64,000 nt of DNA from Melampsora larici-populina 98AG31 (taxonomy: Eukaryota > Basidiomycota > Pucciniomycetes > Pucciniales > Melampsoraceae). Location of the stretch: contig NW_006768798.1 of NCBI RefSeq assembly GCF_000204055.1, positions 834,168-898,167 of the forward strand, written 5' to 3'. The first letter of the stretch is position 1; every line of letters starts with the position of its first letter. The notes beneath the pieces are model-generated. The model had not been told where the DNA came from. It saw only the letters and a program-made list of their open reading frames with translations, and made no database searches. This document shows, in pieces, positions 12,362 through 24,330 of this stretch. Made by a program: the position numbers and the translations under genes.

Positions 12362-15300
12362 TCAAGAAACTTTTTGAGCCAAAGGAGAACTAGTGATCGG
12401 TTGATTACCAATCGAATCATCAAACTTAAAAGGCGAAAAAGAATGAGGTACAAAGTTATACGAGTTTCGATCAACAATCACCACTTCATGAGCCGAAGCA
12501 GGTAATCTAGCTTCGATCGGATTCAAAGAAGAAGGTGTAGTAGGTAACGAATTCGAACTACGTTTACTGAAATTCTGACTGATCATCGAACCCGGTGTGA
12601 AACTTAAATCAGGTGAAGAGTTTTTCGAAACCAATGAAGAATGTTGACTCAGAGTAGGTGAACTAGATTTGTTTAGATTACTACTCGGTAAGGGTGGTGG
12701 TGGTGGTGATAATAAACTTCGATTCTTTTGTCGTCTGCTTTGAACGGTTTGTAATGATTGTCGATGACTTCCTCCAGATCGATCGATTAAGATTTGAGGT
12801 GGTTTAGGTAGAGGTGAATACCAAACTCTAAAGAATTCAATCAATCTGACCGATGAGGCATCTAATCCTTCTTTAGATAATTTCCCTCGTAGTACATCAT
12901 CAAAATTCGTCATGGTTTGATTTTGGTTTTGATTAGAATGGGATGAGTATTGATCTATTGATGATTTAGATGAATTTGGACTTTGATCAATCGTTAACTT
13001 TTGATAATATTCTCGTCTGTATTTGGTACCTGTTTCAAAAAGAAATCAACTTTAATTTTTCATTTGGTGTTATTTGACAAGATTTCAAACTCACGCGAGA
13101 CGTTTTCAAGTAGATTGACTACTTCTTCCCATCCACCTCTAATCTTATCACCCACCATCATGCCTGTTTCCCATTTCCACTCAGTTTTCAACCTACAAGC
13201 CAAACTCACAAACCTAGCCACATCTTCTGCCAAACTATGAAACCATAATCAAATCATCAGAATCAAGTTGAGCAAAAGATCAGAGTAATAAACAAACTCA
13301 CGTAAAACAAACAGGTTCCACCTTTTCCTTTCCTTTATCACGACCCGTGCCACTCGAAGAAGGTAATCGAGTTGATTTGTTCTCAAAATCAATCATCCAT
13401 CGATCCTTGGGAGGTTCATCTAACCAATTCCCTAATCCATTTTCACCTGTTAATCCATCTCTGATAGCTTCATCAGCCGCCAATTCATTCATCAAGAAAC
13501 CCCATCTGAATTCAGTCAAGGTGATGGGTGATCCTTCGGTATTGAGATGATGATATGGAGTATGAGACGGAATTGGAGTCAAAGGAGATAATCTAGGACC
13601 ATGTGCACAAACTGCAAAGCGTCCTACATGACCTGAACTTTTACAAGCTTTCAAAACAATTGATTCCATAGCTTCAATACGAGATCTTTCAATCTCAGGT
13701 GGTAAAAGTTGATCTTGTTTTTCAGATTCTCGTCTGATGATTGATCTTGGCGTATCTTCCCTTGGAATCGGTTCAAAACAACAAATCACAGTATCTACTC
13801 TATAAGATTGCAAGACGTTTTTGATTTCAGCAATGGCCAATAAACGAGTACGATCGGCTCCTTGATCGACACTAGGTTGATCAGAGGTATTGATATGACT
13901 AGGTTCTGAACTAGTGGTTTGAAGCGTGTGACGTTTTCGAATGGGTTTGAATGATTTGAAACGATTGGAGGAAGTGGGCGAGATGGGAGGTGAAGTTGCA
14001 GTATGGTTTAATTGAACATTGCTTTGCGAGTCATTGGTTCTGTATTGAGTGGGTAATAAATCATGACTAAAGAGTGCTGAGATTGAAAAAGCATGAAAGA
14101 GTGAAGGACTGAGAGCCAAAGATTCGAGTGATTTACTGAATTTAGCATCGTGTTGATCGATGAGAGCTACTACGATATGTTTTGATCGGACGAGATCCTC
14201 TACAATCAAACGACCTATACCAAACCGAATGTTGCCTACAACTGCTACTACTCTACTAGGACCCCTAAGTGATGGACTGTTCGAAATGTGGGGTGAGGAG
14301 GTTTGAGGTGACGATGAAACTGAATAAGGGGTAGAAAGTGTAAGACTGGATTGATTCTAATGAAAAGGCAAGCCAAAAGAAGTCAGTAAAGGTAAATTCA
14401 AATATAGAGAAAGTAAGAAATCAACTCCACTTTAGAAAGTAATCTAGATCTAGGTCTGATAGAAAGAGAAGAGAAAAAGGAAAGAGGACGATTAGATTTA
14501 GACTTAGAATTGACATTAGACTGAACAGAAGGAACCAAAGACTGAGTGGATAATAAAGAATTAGGTAGTTGTTGTTGATTTAGATTAGTAGTCGAAGGAG
14601 GTAAAGAAGAATAAATCATTTCGTTGGATTGAAGTTGAGGTTGATTTGAAGTTGAATTTGAATTTGAATTGAATTGATGATTTAATTTTAGATTAGGTTT
14701 GAGATCAGTTGAAGATGGTAAAGAAGTAGTGATCAAAGTACAGTTTGAAGCAGAAGCAGGAGAAGCAGAAGCAGAAGAGAATGGTGAATGGTTTGAGAAG
14801 TGAAGATGATGGTGATAAGAAAGAGAAGTAGAAGAGAAGAGAGTTGAAGAGTAATCAGTAGGAGTACTACTACTAGAATGAGATTGACTGTTGTTGGTTA
14901 GATTGAAATTCAATGAAGTTGAAGTGATAGTTGAAGTTTCAGTTTCGATTTCAGCTTGAGTTTGGTTTTCAGTTATAATAATGCTACTGCTTGTTGTTGT
15001 TCTTGTTGTTGTTGCTGTTGATAATCTGTTTGACTTTAATGAAATCAAATGATGGTAAATTCGATTCAAGATTGGAATCGGTTCACTTGATTTTGGTAAA
15101 GAAGCAGAAGCAGAAGAAGAAGATAAATGATTTTCTGAGTGATGATGATGATTAGCTGATGATGGATTACTATTAGAATCGAATTGAAGGATTGGTTGAT
15201 TGGTAGAAAGTTGAATTGGTTGAACATTCAAATTGAATTTCAATTTCAATTTCAATTTACCAGTACCACTACCACTACCACTAGTAGATGATGATTGATG

Positions 15301-15387
15301 AGATCTCTTGGATATCTTATCTTTCATCTCTTTCTCTTTCTCTTTCTCTTTCTCATATATCATAACTAGATAGATTTTCACTTTCAA
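12362..15387 (-). CDS. NmrA/SDR-like NAD(P)-binding protein, four exons
   Basis: I read exons at 15387-14431, 14356-13302, 13234-13095 and 13029-12362. The introns are 74, 67 and 65 nt, all GT-AG, and the joined frame is 939 codons with no internal stop. The first ~320 residues are Ser/Thr/Asn-rich low complexity. A Rossmann start, VVAVVGNIRFGIGR, follows in exon 2, then VICCFEPIPRED, RIEAMESIVLKACKSSG and CAHGPRLSP segments typical of extended-SDR/NmrA sugar-epimerase-like folds. Exon 3 holds the late-domain segment AEDVARFVSLA then GDKIRGGWEEVVN. The tail has a Pro/Ser-rich region. Inference: an NAD(P)-sensing or reductase-like cytosolic protein; substrate unknown. The start codon in EKEKEKE-rich sequence is provisional. 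Confidence 0.75.
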
Positions 15388-16821
15388 TCTTCAATCTTTA
15401 ATCTCCCGCCTTCTATTAATCAAATAATAATATGGTAAATTAATCAAATACCTTAAAATTAAAATCAAGAAAAAAAAACACACACACACACACTGGATCG
15501 ATGGATTTCAGTCTGATCTTTTGAGATTAATCTTGATTGATTCGATTTAGGAGTACTGAATTGAATCAGTTTTTTTTAATTTTCAGTCGAGTTTATAATT
15601 TAATCTTGTCTTTCTTCACTTCACCCCTTTTACGATTGTATCTATCTTCAAACCACAAAAGGTTGAAATCAGTCAGGAAACAGAGAGAGAAAGAGAAAGA
15701 GAGGAGAGATATCGTAGATTGTAATCATAGACAGATAGATAGACTGAAGTCAGTTAATCATCAAAATTACTTGGTTGATCGATCATCACATCACCTCATC
15801 CTCATCATCATCATCATCATTAACCTTAAATCAAACTTACACAAGAACCGAACCGAGACAGTCGAGAGTCTTGATGAACCAATCAAATTCGATAATCCAT
15901 AATCAGTTTGGATCGTATGGTATGTAAAATGATGATCAAAGATCCATGATGATAAGAAATCAAAACAGTGTACAGATTGTAATAATCTGAATCGAAGAAA
16001 TTATTCAGACTAAGCTCTTCTAGGAAATCGTTGGCTACAAAATCTTGTGAAACATAAAGAAAAGTTGTGGTTTTGAAATAGTCAGCTTAAAACAAAAACA
16101 AAAACTATTATAAATGACATAAACTGAAAATTTAGATCGTACAAACGAACATGAAGCCGGTGCACTTGATCCAAAAAGAACAATAAAGATGGATGATCAA
16201 GTTACTTTCAAGTTTTAAAATTGTACTCTTTCCAAAAAGAAACTTCGATATATCTCATTAACACTTGTCACTACTAGTGTCACCCTCACTTTTCTTTAAA
16301 ATTCAATGCAATTCAATCAAACTCAAGATTTGGAAAAGATAAACTCAACCAAGTCCCACGCCGCGTCTCGCACGCTTCCACTTTCCGACCGTTTGCCTTA
16401 ATTCGCCTCTCTGAGCACCGGTGGTCATGTGACTATGATGTACAACACTCTGAGTCTCAGTCTGAGATAGCATGGATTGATATGTAATTGATTGAAAAAA
16501 AAGCCGAGGAATCCGAGGAATCCCAGGCTTCTGAAGTTTGAGATTTGACCTGATTTTGCTAAGTTTATGCAGTATGTATGTATGTACCCCGGCAAGCTCC
16601 CTGAGAACCCGGGTATATATAATATGAGTTTAGAATTAAATGAAACCAAAGTTTGTCTTGTCAACTTGTGTATGTATGAAACAAGAATAAAATCCAAATT
16701 TTGGTTGAAAAAAACCAATGAATAACATATTTGGAAGAATAAACCAAAGTCTCCCAAAATTGAAAACAAATCAACATACATACAAACATATGAACTAAGA
16801 ATGAGCTAAGGTGGGAAAAGT
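15388..16821. promoter_or_regulatory. Upstream region of the NmrA-like gene
   Basis: Non-coding. It contains a (CA)n run near 15478-15494, a GAGA/AAAGAGAG purine-rich tract near 15683-15712 and (CAT)n near 15797-15822. CT/GA tracts and short microsatellites are common in fungal promoters, so transcription toward the minus-strand gene plausibly starts here. No defined promoter box is certain. The part from 15900 to 16821 shows nothing further apart from short ATGT microsatellites. Confidence 0.35.
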
Positions 16822-17147
16822 CTCAAGGTGTGCTCCGGCCGATATCCGGCGAGTTCAAGCCATTCCGACAACCGAACCGCCGGATTATCCGGCCACCGGA
16901 TGATGTCAAAGGCCTTTCCGGTATCCGGATCCGTCGGATTATCCGACGGATATCCGGCTAAAAAACCGGGTCCGGGTCCCTGATAACACGCGGAAGCTGC
17001 GGTATCCGGCGTGTTCAGGCCATTCCGACAACCGAACCGCCGGATTATCCGGCCACCGGATGGTTTTAAAACCCTTTCCGACATCCGGATCCGACGGATG
17101 CTCCGACGGATATCCGTCGGATCTTCGGTTCCGGAGCACACCTTGAG
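16822..17147. mobile_element. GC-rich 326-bp MITE with duplicated palindromic core
   Basis: Ends are CTCAAGGTGTGCTCCGG and its inverted copy CCGGAGCACACCTTGAG. They are flanked by AAAAGT on both sides (16816-16821 and 17148-17153), consistent with a 6-bp target duplication. The interior contains two direct copies, about 160 bp apart, of a unit starting CCGGCG(A/T)GTTCA and rich in ATCCG/CGGAT palindromes (about 16841-16960 and 17001-17120). GC content is far above that of the surroundings. No protein is encoded in it that I recognise; the superfamily is unknown. Confidence 0.75.
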
Positions 17148-18064
17148 AAAAGTCTGAGGGAGTGCTTCTCAGAAAGACAAAAAGATTTTCTCTAGAGGTA
17201 CACATGTGTGTATGTATGTATGTATCAAACCCCAAACCACCTGAATCAATACCTTCAAGCCCCCCACTGGATCAACCCAAGACCATCACTCTAATCTTGG
17301 ATGATGATATGCAAGTTGTAGCTGCAATTACACCCCAAAAACGGTCCCACAATGTAGTTGCAGGGCCTACAGACTTTCCAAACATACATAGAATATGATA
17401 AGAATAAAATGCACAAAATTCAAAAGTCAGGCTTCACACCCTGTGTACATGAATATATAAGGTATCTGTTGACAGTAAAAATCAGAATTTTGGCATATTC
17501 CTGGGATTGTTCTAGGAATGAAAACCAAAACATTTGAAGTTTTACCTATTGAGGTTCCCAGGGGGCTTTCCAGGGGCTGAATTCCCCCCTGCATGTTGTA
17601 CATACAATCTCCAATATGAACTCTATGTAGGTTGGCTGCAGGGACAAAACATTGGAAGGAATCCTTATGTAATCCTTATGTCCTATCATGAGTAGTCAGA
17701 TCAACCTGTGTTGAACCCTTTTAGCCAACTCTTCAAAGTGTGATCACACCAATCTTGTAGCATTGTACAAGCATCACAAGTTTGGGATTGTCTGCAACAG
17801 TGACATCAAGGTAATCTTGTGTAATTTTTATGCAGCTTGACTAAGATCAAGGACTTCTTTGGTTCTACATATAGTGAGAAATTGGTGATAAGTCCCTCAA
17901 CTTAGGAGTGCTACATGTGCATGTTAGACAAACTCAACTTCATGTAGCTTAGCAGGTAATTGGTGGGAATCAATGATTCCACTTACAATATGAAGAAGGA
18001 ACCAGTGCATTTGTGACTGAGAGTTTGGCAGAAAACCCTTGGTGTACTCACAGAAAAGAAGACC
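17148..18064. other. Intergenic, no gene recognised
   Basis: AT-rich sequence with a (TGTA)n microsatellite near 17208-17225. A 78-codon plus-strand frame at 17162-17398 has no recognisable domain. Nothing else is supported. Confidence 0.4.
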
Positions 18065-18825
18065 ACACTACACCAATCATTAATTCACCACTGAGTTTAA
18101 AAAATCAAAAATGTAGAAAAATATCACCAATGCAGGGGAGGTCAGAAAAAATTGAAAAAACAAGGGTGCAATCCATGTGTGTTTCCCCCTCATTCTGCAT
18201 ATTTTTGAAAATTTGAACCTTTGGTTTTGAAGATCTCTCAAATCAAAATGCTCACAGGGGATATTAGGTCAGAAACTCAAATTTGGTCCAAAACTAGCAA
18301 GATTTGGGCAAAAACCTACAATGACCAAAAATATGAGGATTTTTGTTAAATCACCTGAATACTTGTAATCTATGAAAGCCACGAAATGGGTCTACAATGT
18401 TGATTAAGGTGCTGAAGCCATTGTAGTAATGATTCCTATGCTCATATAGGGGTCCTGCTGTGTATGGCTCTTGATATATCTCACCCATTCTTTGAGACAC
18501 AGAACTGCTTTTTTCCTCCACATCTTAAAGGCACAATGTGGCATTCATAATGTCAAGGCACTTCATGTGTTGGATCAAAATTGATGATTTCATTTGTCTT
18601 GAAAGGTCACTGTCTCAATACATGCCAGTTTTGGACACAATTTGGGTTTTGGACATTACATACACTGTGGTTGTAAAAATATGAAGAAATATGTTAGATG
18701 ATTGGAATGTACCAAGGACCAAACCAATATTTTTTCCTATTTTTCTGACCCCTCCCAGCTTCTCTATAATTTTCTATGTTTTATCAGTTTTCTAAACTCA
18801 GCAGTAAAGTTTCAATTTGGCATAG
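18065..18825 (+). repeat. Dispersed repeat, copy 2 (inverted relative to 5125-5900)
   Basis: Reverse-complement partner of the 5125-5900 copy. CAAAACTAGCAAGATTTGGG, AATACATGCCAGTTTTGGA, TGTGGTTGTAAAAATATGA and CAATTTGGCATAGTGCCAAG mark corresponding positions. Divergence is moderate with several indels, so the copies are old. No coding domain is evident. Confidence 0.65.
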
Positions 18826-21354
18826 TGCCAAGACATGCAGATTTGACTTGTTGAATGACAGCAGTTGAGACATTCAGGGACTTTGTTCAGTTAGCTAATA
18901 TGCATGAATTGTCAAGCACATTCAAGATGTTCAAATGAGACATTTAAACAATGCACATCACACCACCAACATAACTACTTTGGATTTTTTCAAGTGCTAA
19001 GTTACTATATTGCATATTACACTGACTGAACAAGTAAAGAGAATGCAGGTAAAAGTACGCCTTAAGCCAAGCAGCCATCTATTCAATACACAAAGTATGT
19101 TCTGTCTTTTAAACCTTTTGCGTTCATTTATAAACTTTTCCCTTTTTTGAAAAAAGGCTTTCATCCAATAAAAGATAAGACCATTCAGTGACACTGCCAG
19201 GTGTTTGATCTGTCTATCATTGTTTACCAATCTTGACTTTGTTCTTTTTTCTGAATGAGCAAAGAAGAGAGTATTCAGTGACAATCATACATAATAAGGA
19301 AATGGTGTTGGTTAGAAAAAAAGTTTTCTATGCGGGCCTTACAACCGACCAAGTACTGATTTTCACTGCCCAATCCCGTTGCAAAACAATTTGACTTCAC
19401 ATTGCAACTGCCCTGGACTGCCCTGGATGTGCCATGAGGCGATCTGTTAATTACCTCAAAAAAAGCTTCACAGTGGTTCTGAATGTGATGGCTCAATTTG
19501 TCATGGTCAGTTGTTCCTCATCCACTGAACACCCCTGTCAGTCCTCACTGCCATTAGTTTCTATAACATTTTCATATGTCACATCTAAATACTGTGCTTT
19601 CCCAGCTGTGTGTTGAACTTGCCAGGCCTTCTTTGAACCCATTAGAGGTTGTATTCAGTCATCTCCTTGCCCAGTGGCCTTACCTCCAAGCCAAGGCTTA
19701 ATTTCATCCAGTCAGGCTGCTTTGAATTCCACTCCTATGCCTTATGCTGCACCTTCCATGTTGGCAGCTCCTCATGCCGGTTCTGCTTGTAATAATGACT
19801 GATTTATGAAAGGTCTGACAAATGGTGCAGAGCGCTTATTCCCAAGGTAGAGGAGGGCAAGAAGCATACACATTGGAAACAGTTGTTGAAATCGGAGTGA
19901 TTAATAATGTATGGTGGGAGACACCAAAGATAAGGAAAAGCCCGAATAATCTTGAAATTTTACGCAATGTGGTGAGCAATGTTTGCGGCCAAGCAAGAAC
20001 CTCTTTAGAAGGCTTCTTTTTATTTCATTCGAAGGATCATAGGGTTAGACTTCAAATTCCGCCTTACACTTTAATCAGAAAAGTTGAAAAAAAAGATAGA
20101 AGTAGAAAAAAAAACTTTGAGAAGAACTCTATAGAAGCTCTATTCAACTTCTCATGTGCATACTATCTTACAATCAATGGCACTGTTAGAGTAAAGCACA
20201 ACATGTCTTCTTTGTCTCGCTTACTCGGCTCAAATGGATGCCTTTGTTACAAAAATCATCCACTTAACTAAGCACGGCGCGGTGTTGGAATTGTGAAACT
20301 CACCAACAAGAATGCTGTTGGGGCTTTACCAATCAACAGACTGATGGAGTCTGTGTACATATAACTCTAAAAAAAAAAATTAAAATAAGGGGGAAGCCGG
20401 AGAGAAGGTTTACTTGCACCAAAAAAAAGAGAGAAGGGACATCTTGGGGCAAAAGATACAATTAGAGGAAGGGTGGATATCTGGAGCCAGAACCTAGTAA
20501 ATTAAGCGGTGAAGATGAACTCAGGATTTAAAATCTTAAAAAAGCGATGAAGTAGGAGGGAAACTAACCATGGAGGGATAAATTAGAAAATTATCTAGAC
20601 ACCTTGGACTAGGTAACGGGTTCCAACTAACTCTACCTTGAGGAGCGTATTTGCGCAAGAAAAATGCAGAACAGTCAGCATGTCAGCAAGGTCAAGGAAA
20701 GAAGCAAGGGAAAGTGGAATCTAGTAAGAAAAATGAGTCGATGGGCAGTTCTTGAGGAAATTTACGTCGGTGGCTGTTCCATTTTCATAATTAGGTCCGT
20801 TATCTGATGGAGGCAACAGTTGGGGTGGTTTATTTTTTATTTTTTTCCTTTGATAGTAGAGAATTTGACCATTGTAGATGAGTGTTGTAAAAGAAAAACC
20901 AGTCACCCAACAAACGAAAAAAAAATAGAGAGCCGTTTCTTTGGCGTTTTGTTTTCATTTTTCCTTTTTTTTCTCATCTCAGACAGCAAATAGTCATAAT
21001 AGAATTAGTTATTTTACTACATCAGTCTCAGGTCACTATTAGATCCTCCCCCTCCATAAGGGAGATTAATATTTTATAATTAGCAAAGTTTTTTTTATAT
21101 TTATATACAATCAAGTTGTGTCGCGTAAAAAACTGGGAATAACATCTTCTTTTTGGTGTTGAGATTAGTCGTGCGTTCAAGTGTTCCGTGAGCTTAATAA
21201 GTTCATTCAAAGTCTTTAGACTTTGAATTATCTCTTTTTTTTCTTACCCTATCAAAGAAAGAGCAGCCTTTTTGGGACTTTTACACTCTAGATCTTAGGG
21301 TGTTTACTCCTCTTTCAAGTATTGTTTACTGCCTGTTGCAATAAAGCTACCACA
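18826..21354. other. Intergenic with one unrecognised open frame
   Basis: AT-rich. Apart from the 150-codon frame at 19822-20271, listed separately, I see no supported gene or RNA. Short minus-strand frames at 18997-19284 and 19275-19496 have no recognisable features. Confidence 0.4.
19822..20271 (+). CDS. Hypothetical open frame, 149 aa, unrecognised
   Basis: An uninterrupted frame of 149 codons starting at an ATG. The predicted protein is basic, with Lys/Arg runs in the second half (around EKKDRSRKKNFEK) and several Cys late in the chain. I recognise no family, signal peptide or membrane segment. The length exceeds most chance frames in this AT-rich DNA, but there is no supporting neighbour, and it may be an exon of a larger gene, a TE fragment or chance. 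Confidence 0.2.
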   Translation: MVQSAYSQGRGGQEAYTLETVVEIGVINNVWWETPKIRKSPNNLEILRNVVSNVCGQARTSLEGFFLFHSKDHRVRLQIPPYTLIRKVEKKDRSRKKNFEKNSIEALFNFSCAYYLTINGTVRVKHNMSSLSRLLGSNGCLCYKNHPLN

Positions 21355-21645
21355 GCGAGCCTGCAGTTCTCAACTTGGTGAGAAGCCAAGGGCACTGTTG
21401 TGATTCTCTCATCCAGAGCTTCTCAAAACTAGCTTTCTAGAGCAATTGCATAACTTTTGTTACCTTTTCATTTGAGGCATTCATTTAATTCAGAGAGATG
21501 AGCTTGACATGTAAGATACCCCAGCTCACATAGCTCTTGTAATGTTTGATGAAACATTCTAAAAAGCTACTTTTGAGAAGCTCTGGATGAGGTGATCTTC
21601 CAATTACCCTTGGCTTCTCACCAAATTGAGAACTGTGGGCTTGCG
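21355..21645. mobile_element. Foldback MITE with ~85-bp inverted arms
   Basis: The left arm (about 21357-21440) and the reverse complement of the right arm (about 21555-21644) share CAGTTCTCAA, TTGGTGAGAAGCCAAGGG and CATCCAGAGCTTCTCAAAA in the same order. The arms make up more than half of the 290-bp unit, so it can form a long hairpin. No target duplication is clear and nothing is encoded. It resembles a non-autonomous foldback element. Confidence 0.65.
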
Positions 21646-22241
21646 TAAATTTCAAGATTCTTTGGCCTTTTCCTTATCTTTGGTGTCTCCCACCATACTG
21701 TTTGTAGTCATTGATGGCTTGGAAAACAAAGAACTGATCAATTTATCACAACACTATGCACTTCCAGCATTAAAGAGGTTCCCAGATGGGAATATGGGTG
21801 GTAGGGATCATATTCCCATTCTGCTACTGTTACACAGTTCCATGTATATTTCCTGAGCAACCATTGTGATATATGTAGTCAATATTTTGAAATGTGTGTC
21901 TCAAGCTGAACAAAGTTACAGCATGTATTGCACATGATTTGCTTATCTAGATGAGCAGATAACTGAGCGGACATGTATGTAGCTGATAGCTAAGGATTTA
22001 CTCAGATGTTTGCACATATGTAGTGTATGCTTTATGGCTCAGATGTACAGTGCAAGATGATTTGATGCTCCATTCTTCTCTCAATTATATTCCCAGCCTA
22101 GGTCATGTTCCTACCAGGGAACCTATTTAATGCTGGCAGTGATGATGACTCGAAAAGCAAAGAACTGCAGTTATCAGAATGCTGCAAATGAAGCTGGATG
22201 TAGTTGTAGCAATGAATAACTTTGATTTGCAATTACAACCG
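21646..22241. other. Intergenic, no gene recognised
   Basis: Non-coding, AT-rich. A 76-codon plus-strand frame (21626-21856) begins inside the foldback arm and has no recognisable domain. Confidence 0.4.
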
Positions 22242-22557
22242 TGTTAGAACAGGGATGCAATCATCAGGAAGAAGTGTGGTAGTTTTTAACACACAAGCAA
22301 ACATGAGGCATGATGCCCAGATCACTTATGTGGCAAGCCACAAATACTATCAGTGGTATCTAACAGTAAGGTCACTGTTTATCAGCTGGTGAAACTGGAA
22401 CTGATGTTTTAATCCTCATACTGGATTATGCTTATACTGAGTACAAGCCGCCCTTCTAGATTCTAGAGCTCAACACGTTGTATTGCTTTTCCTCATGCTT
22501 CAATCTAAGTTATACTATAAGATACTCTCTGATCTCTTATACTCCAAGCTCATAACA
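22242..22557 (+). repeat. Possible LTR upstream of the gypsy gag
   Basis: A 316-bp interval opens TGTTAGAACAGGG and closes CTCATAACA, so it has TG...CA ends. It lies about 270 bp before the gag start, where a 5' LTR plus leader is expected. The other LTR of this element is not in the window, and no primer-binding site is convincing, so the call rests on position and end dinucleotides only. Confidence 0.3.
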
Positions 22558-22827
22558 TATTGAAGCATCCTTATCTAAAAGACGTCAGAGACTTAAAGTA
22601 GCAAGCAACAAGAAATTGAAGACCTCAAATCAAGAATTCAAAAGAAGAAAAGTTAAAAGAAAGAAAGATTGAAGAAAGTAAAAGTTGAAAGAATCAGAAG
22701 AACAAACCTTAAATTAAAAAGTTTAAATCAATCTACCGAACCTTAAATTAAAAGTTTAAATCAATCTACCACCACACCTAACTTTAAAGTACCCCACAGC
22801 CGGTCTAACTCCGTATCAAGTCAATCA

Positions 22828-23739
22828 TTGAAGGACGATTTCAAGTCTATCACTTCAGGTCAACCAGCACAGGAGCCTATTTATAGTTTGGAATCTCAAT
22901 CAAACTCAATGGCGGACCCCATGGCAGATCCGTACACCGACATACTGGCTCGAATGGCAGCCATGGATGCGAAATTGGCGGATGAGACACGTCGTAGAGA
23001 AGAAGTGGAACGGGAACTGGCTGAAATCAAGGGTAGAGGTGGTCAATCAAACCCCAACGCCACCGTTAACCCAACACCTGCAACACACCCTATGCCCGTA
23101 CCTGTACCTACTGCCGTCGTCCCTGTAACACCAAAACCTCCCAAAGTCGCCACACCAGACAAGTTCGACGGGTCTAGGGGAAGCAAAGCTGAAATTTTTG
23201 CGAATCAAGTAGGCTTGTATATATTGATCAATCCATCACAATTCCCAGATGATATAACAAAAATTGGATGGACACTTTCATATATGACTGGCAAAGGAGG
23301 AGAATGGGCTAAACCTATTACTGATAGATTGATCCACCCCGGAAACGACGAGAAACCACTCACCTGGGATAGCTTCACCCAATCATTCAAGGCAACATTC
23401 TATGATACAGAACGTACCGCTAAAGCTGAAAAATCCATATGCGCACTCAAACAAACCGGCTCAGTATTGTCGTACTCGCTCAAATTTAATGACTTAGCTT
23501 TAATTGTAAACTGGCCCCAATCTATACTGATCACGCAATTTCAGCAAGGTTTAAAACCCGAGATCCAAGTCCAAATAGTTAGAGACAAGTTCGAGTCAGT
23601 CAATCAGATTACAGAACTAGCAATCAAAATCGATAACATTTTACATAAACGAAATGAAGATATTCAATTTGAGAGTAAAGAACCGATTGTTGACCCAAAT
23701 GTGATGGATTGTTCAGCTATTTCTACTGGTAGGTTTAGG
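22828..23739 (+). pseudogene. Ty3/gypsy Gag, truncated by the MULE1 terminus
   Basis: The frame includes a likely start at MADPMADPYTDIL, about 30 codons in. It then has a charged coiled coil (MDAKLADETRRREEVERELA), a Pro/Val/Thr-rich linker, and a capsid-like retrotransposon gag domain from PDKFDGSRG through WAKPITDRL, LTWDSFTQSFKATF and FQQGLKPEIQVQI. PDKFDGSR-type entry motifs are typical of Ty3/gypsy Gag in basidiomycetes. The frame is cut at MDCSAI, just before the zinc knuckle and protease should follow, by the MULE1 end at 23740. No pol of this element is visible in the window. Confidence 0.8.
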
Positions 23740-23764
23740 CCGTTGCTATTTGCCGCCCACATGA

Positions 23765-24290
23765 AATCCATGTAGGCGCTGTCCAAAATACGCCTACATG
23801 GATGTTTTCCGCCAAAAAGCGCCTACATACAGCCTGTAGGCGCTTTTTTCTTTTTTAAATGACGCCTACAGGCTGAAAAACCAATGTAGGCGTCATTTGT
23901 GTACGCCTACATTCTGAAAATAGAATGTAGGCGTCATTTGTGTACGCCTACATTCTATTTTTAGAATGTAGGCGCTCGAAAAAAGCGCCTACATTTCATT
24001 TGGGCTATGTAGGCGCTTTTTTTAAGCGCCTACATTGAAAAAACAATGTAGGCGCTTTCAAAAAGCGCCTACATAGCCAAAAAAAGGATGTCGGCGCTTT
24101 TTTTGAGCGCCTACATTCCCTCCTCTGTAAGTAGGCGCTGGCAAATGAGCACCTGCTAAGTAGGTGCTTTGAAATTACGCCTACATGCCCCAGGAACCAT
24201 GTAGGCGTAATTTCAAAGCGCCTACATAGTTTTTTTAGCCCAAATCAGCGCCTACATCCAGTCGTGCAAATGTAGGCGCTACAAATCCAG
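23765..24290. repeat. MULE1 left subterminal palindrome array
   Basis: More than a dozen occurrences of GCGCCTACAT or its complement ATGTAGGCGC alternate in orientation. Adjacent pairs form short hairpins, such as CGCCTACATTC..GAATGTAGGCG and GCGCCTACATTG..CAATGTAGGCGC. The same array occupies 39001-39395 at the other end. Multiple subterminal repeats of this kind are plausible transposase-binding sites. It is not a CRISPR array, because the units are palindromic and the spacers are short and low in complexity. Confidence 0.8.
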
Positions 24291-24330
24291 CTTCATAACC
24301 CCTCAGCAGGGTAATGAAGCCCCATTTTGA

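Noticed and set aside
22242..23739. A complete gypsy element on the left side of MULE1
   Set aside because: Only a possible LTR and gag are present; the sequence right of MULE1 is copia, not gypsy pol.
23765..24290. CRISPR-like repeat array
   Set aside because: Units are palindromic, alternate in orientation and have short low-complexity spacers; the same array occurs at the other end of MULE1, so it is a transposon subterminal array, and the host is eukaryotic.
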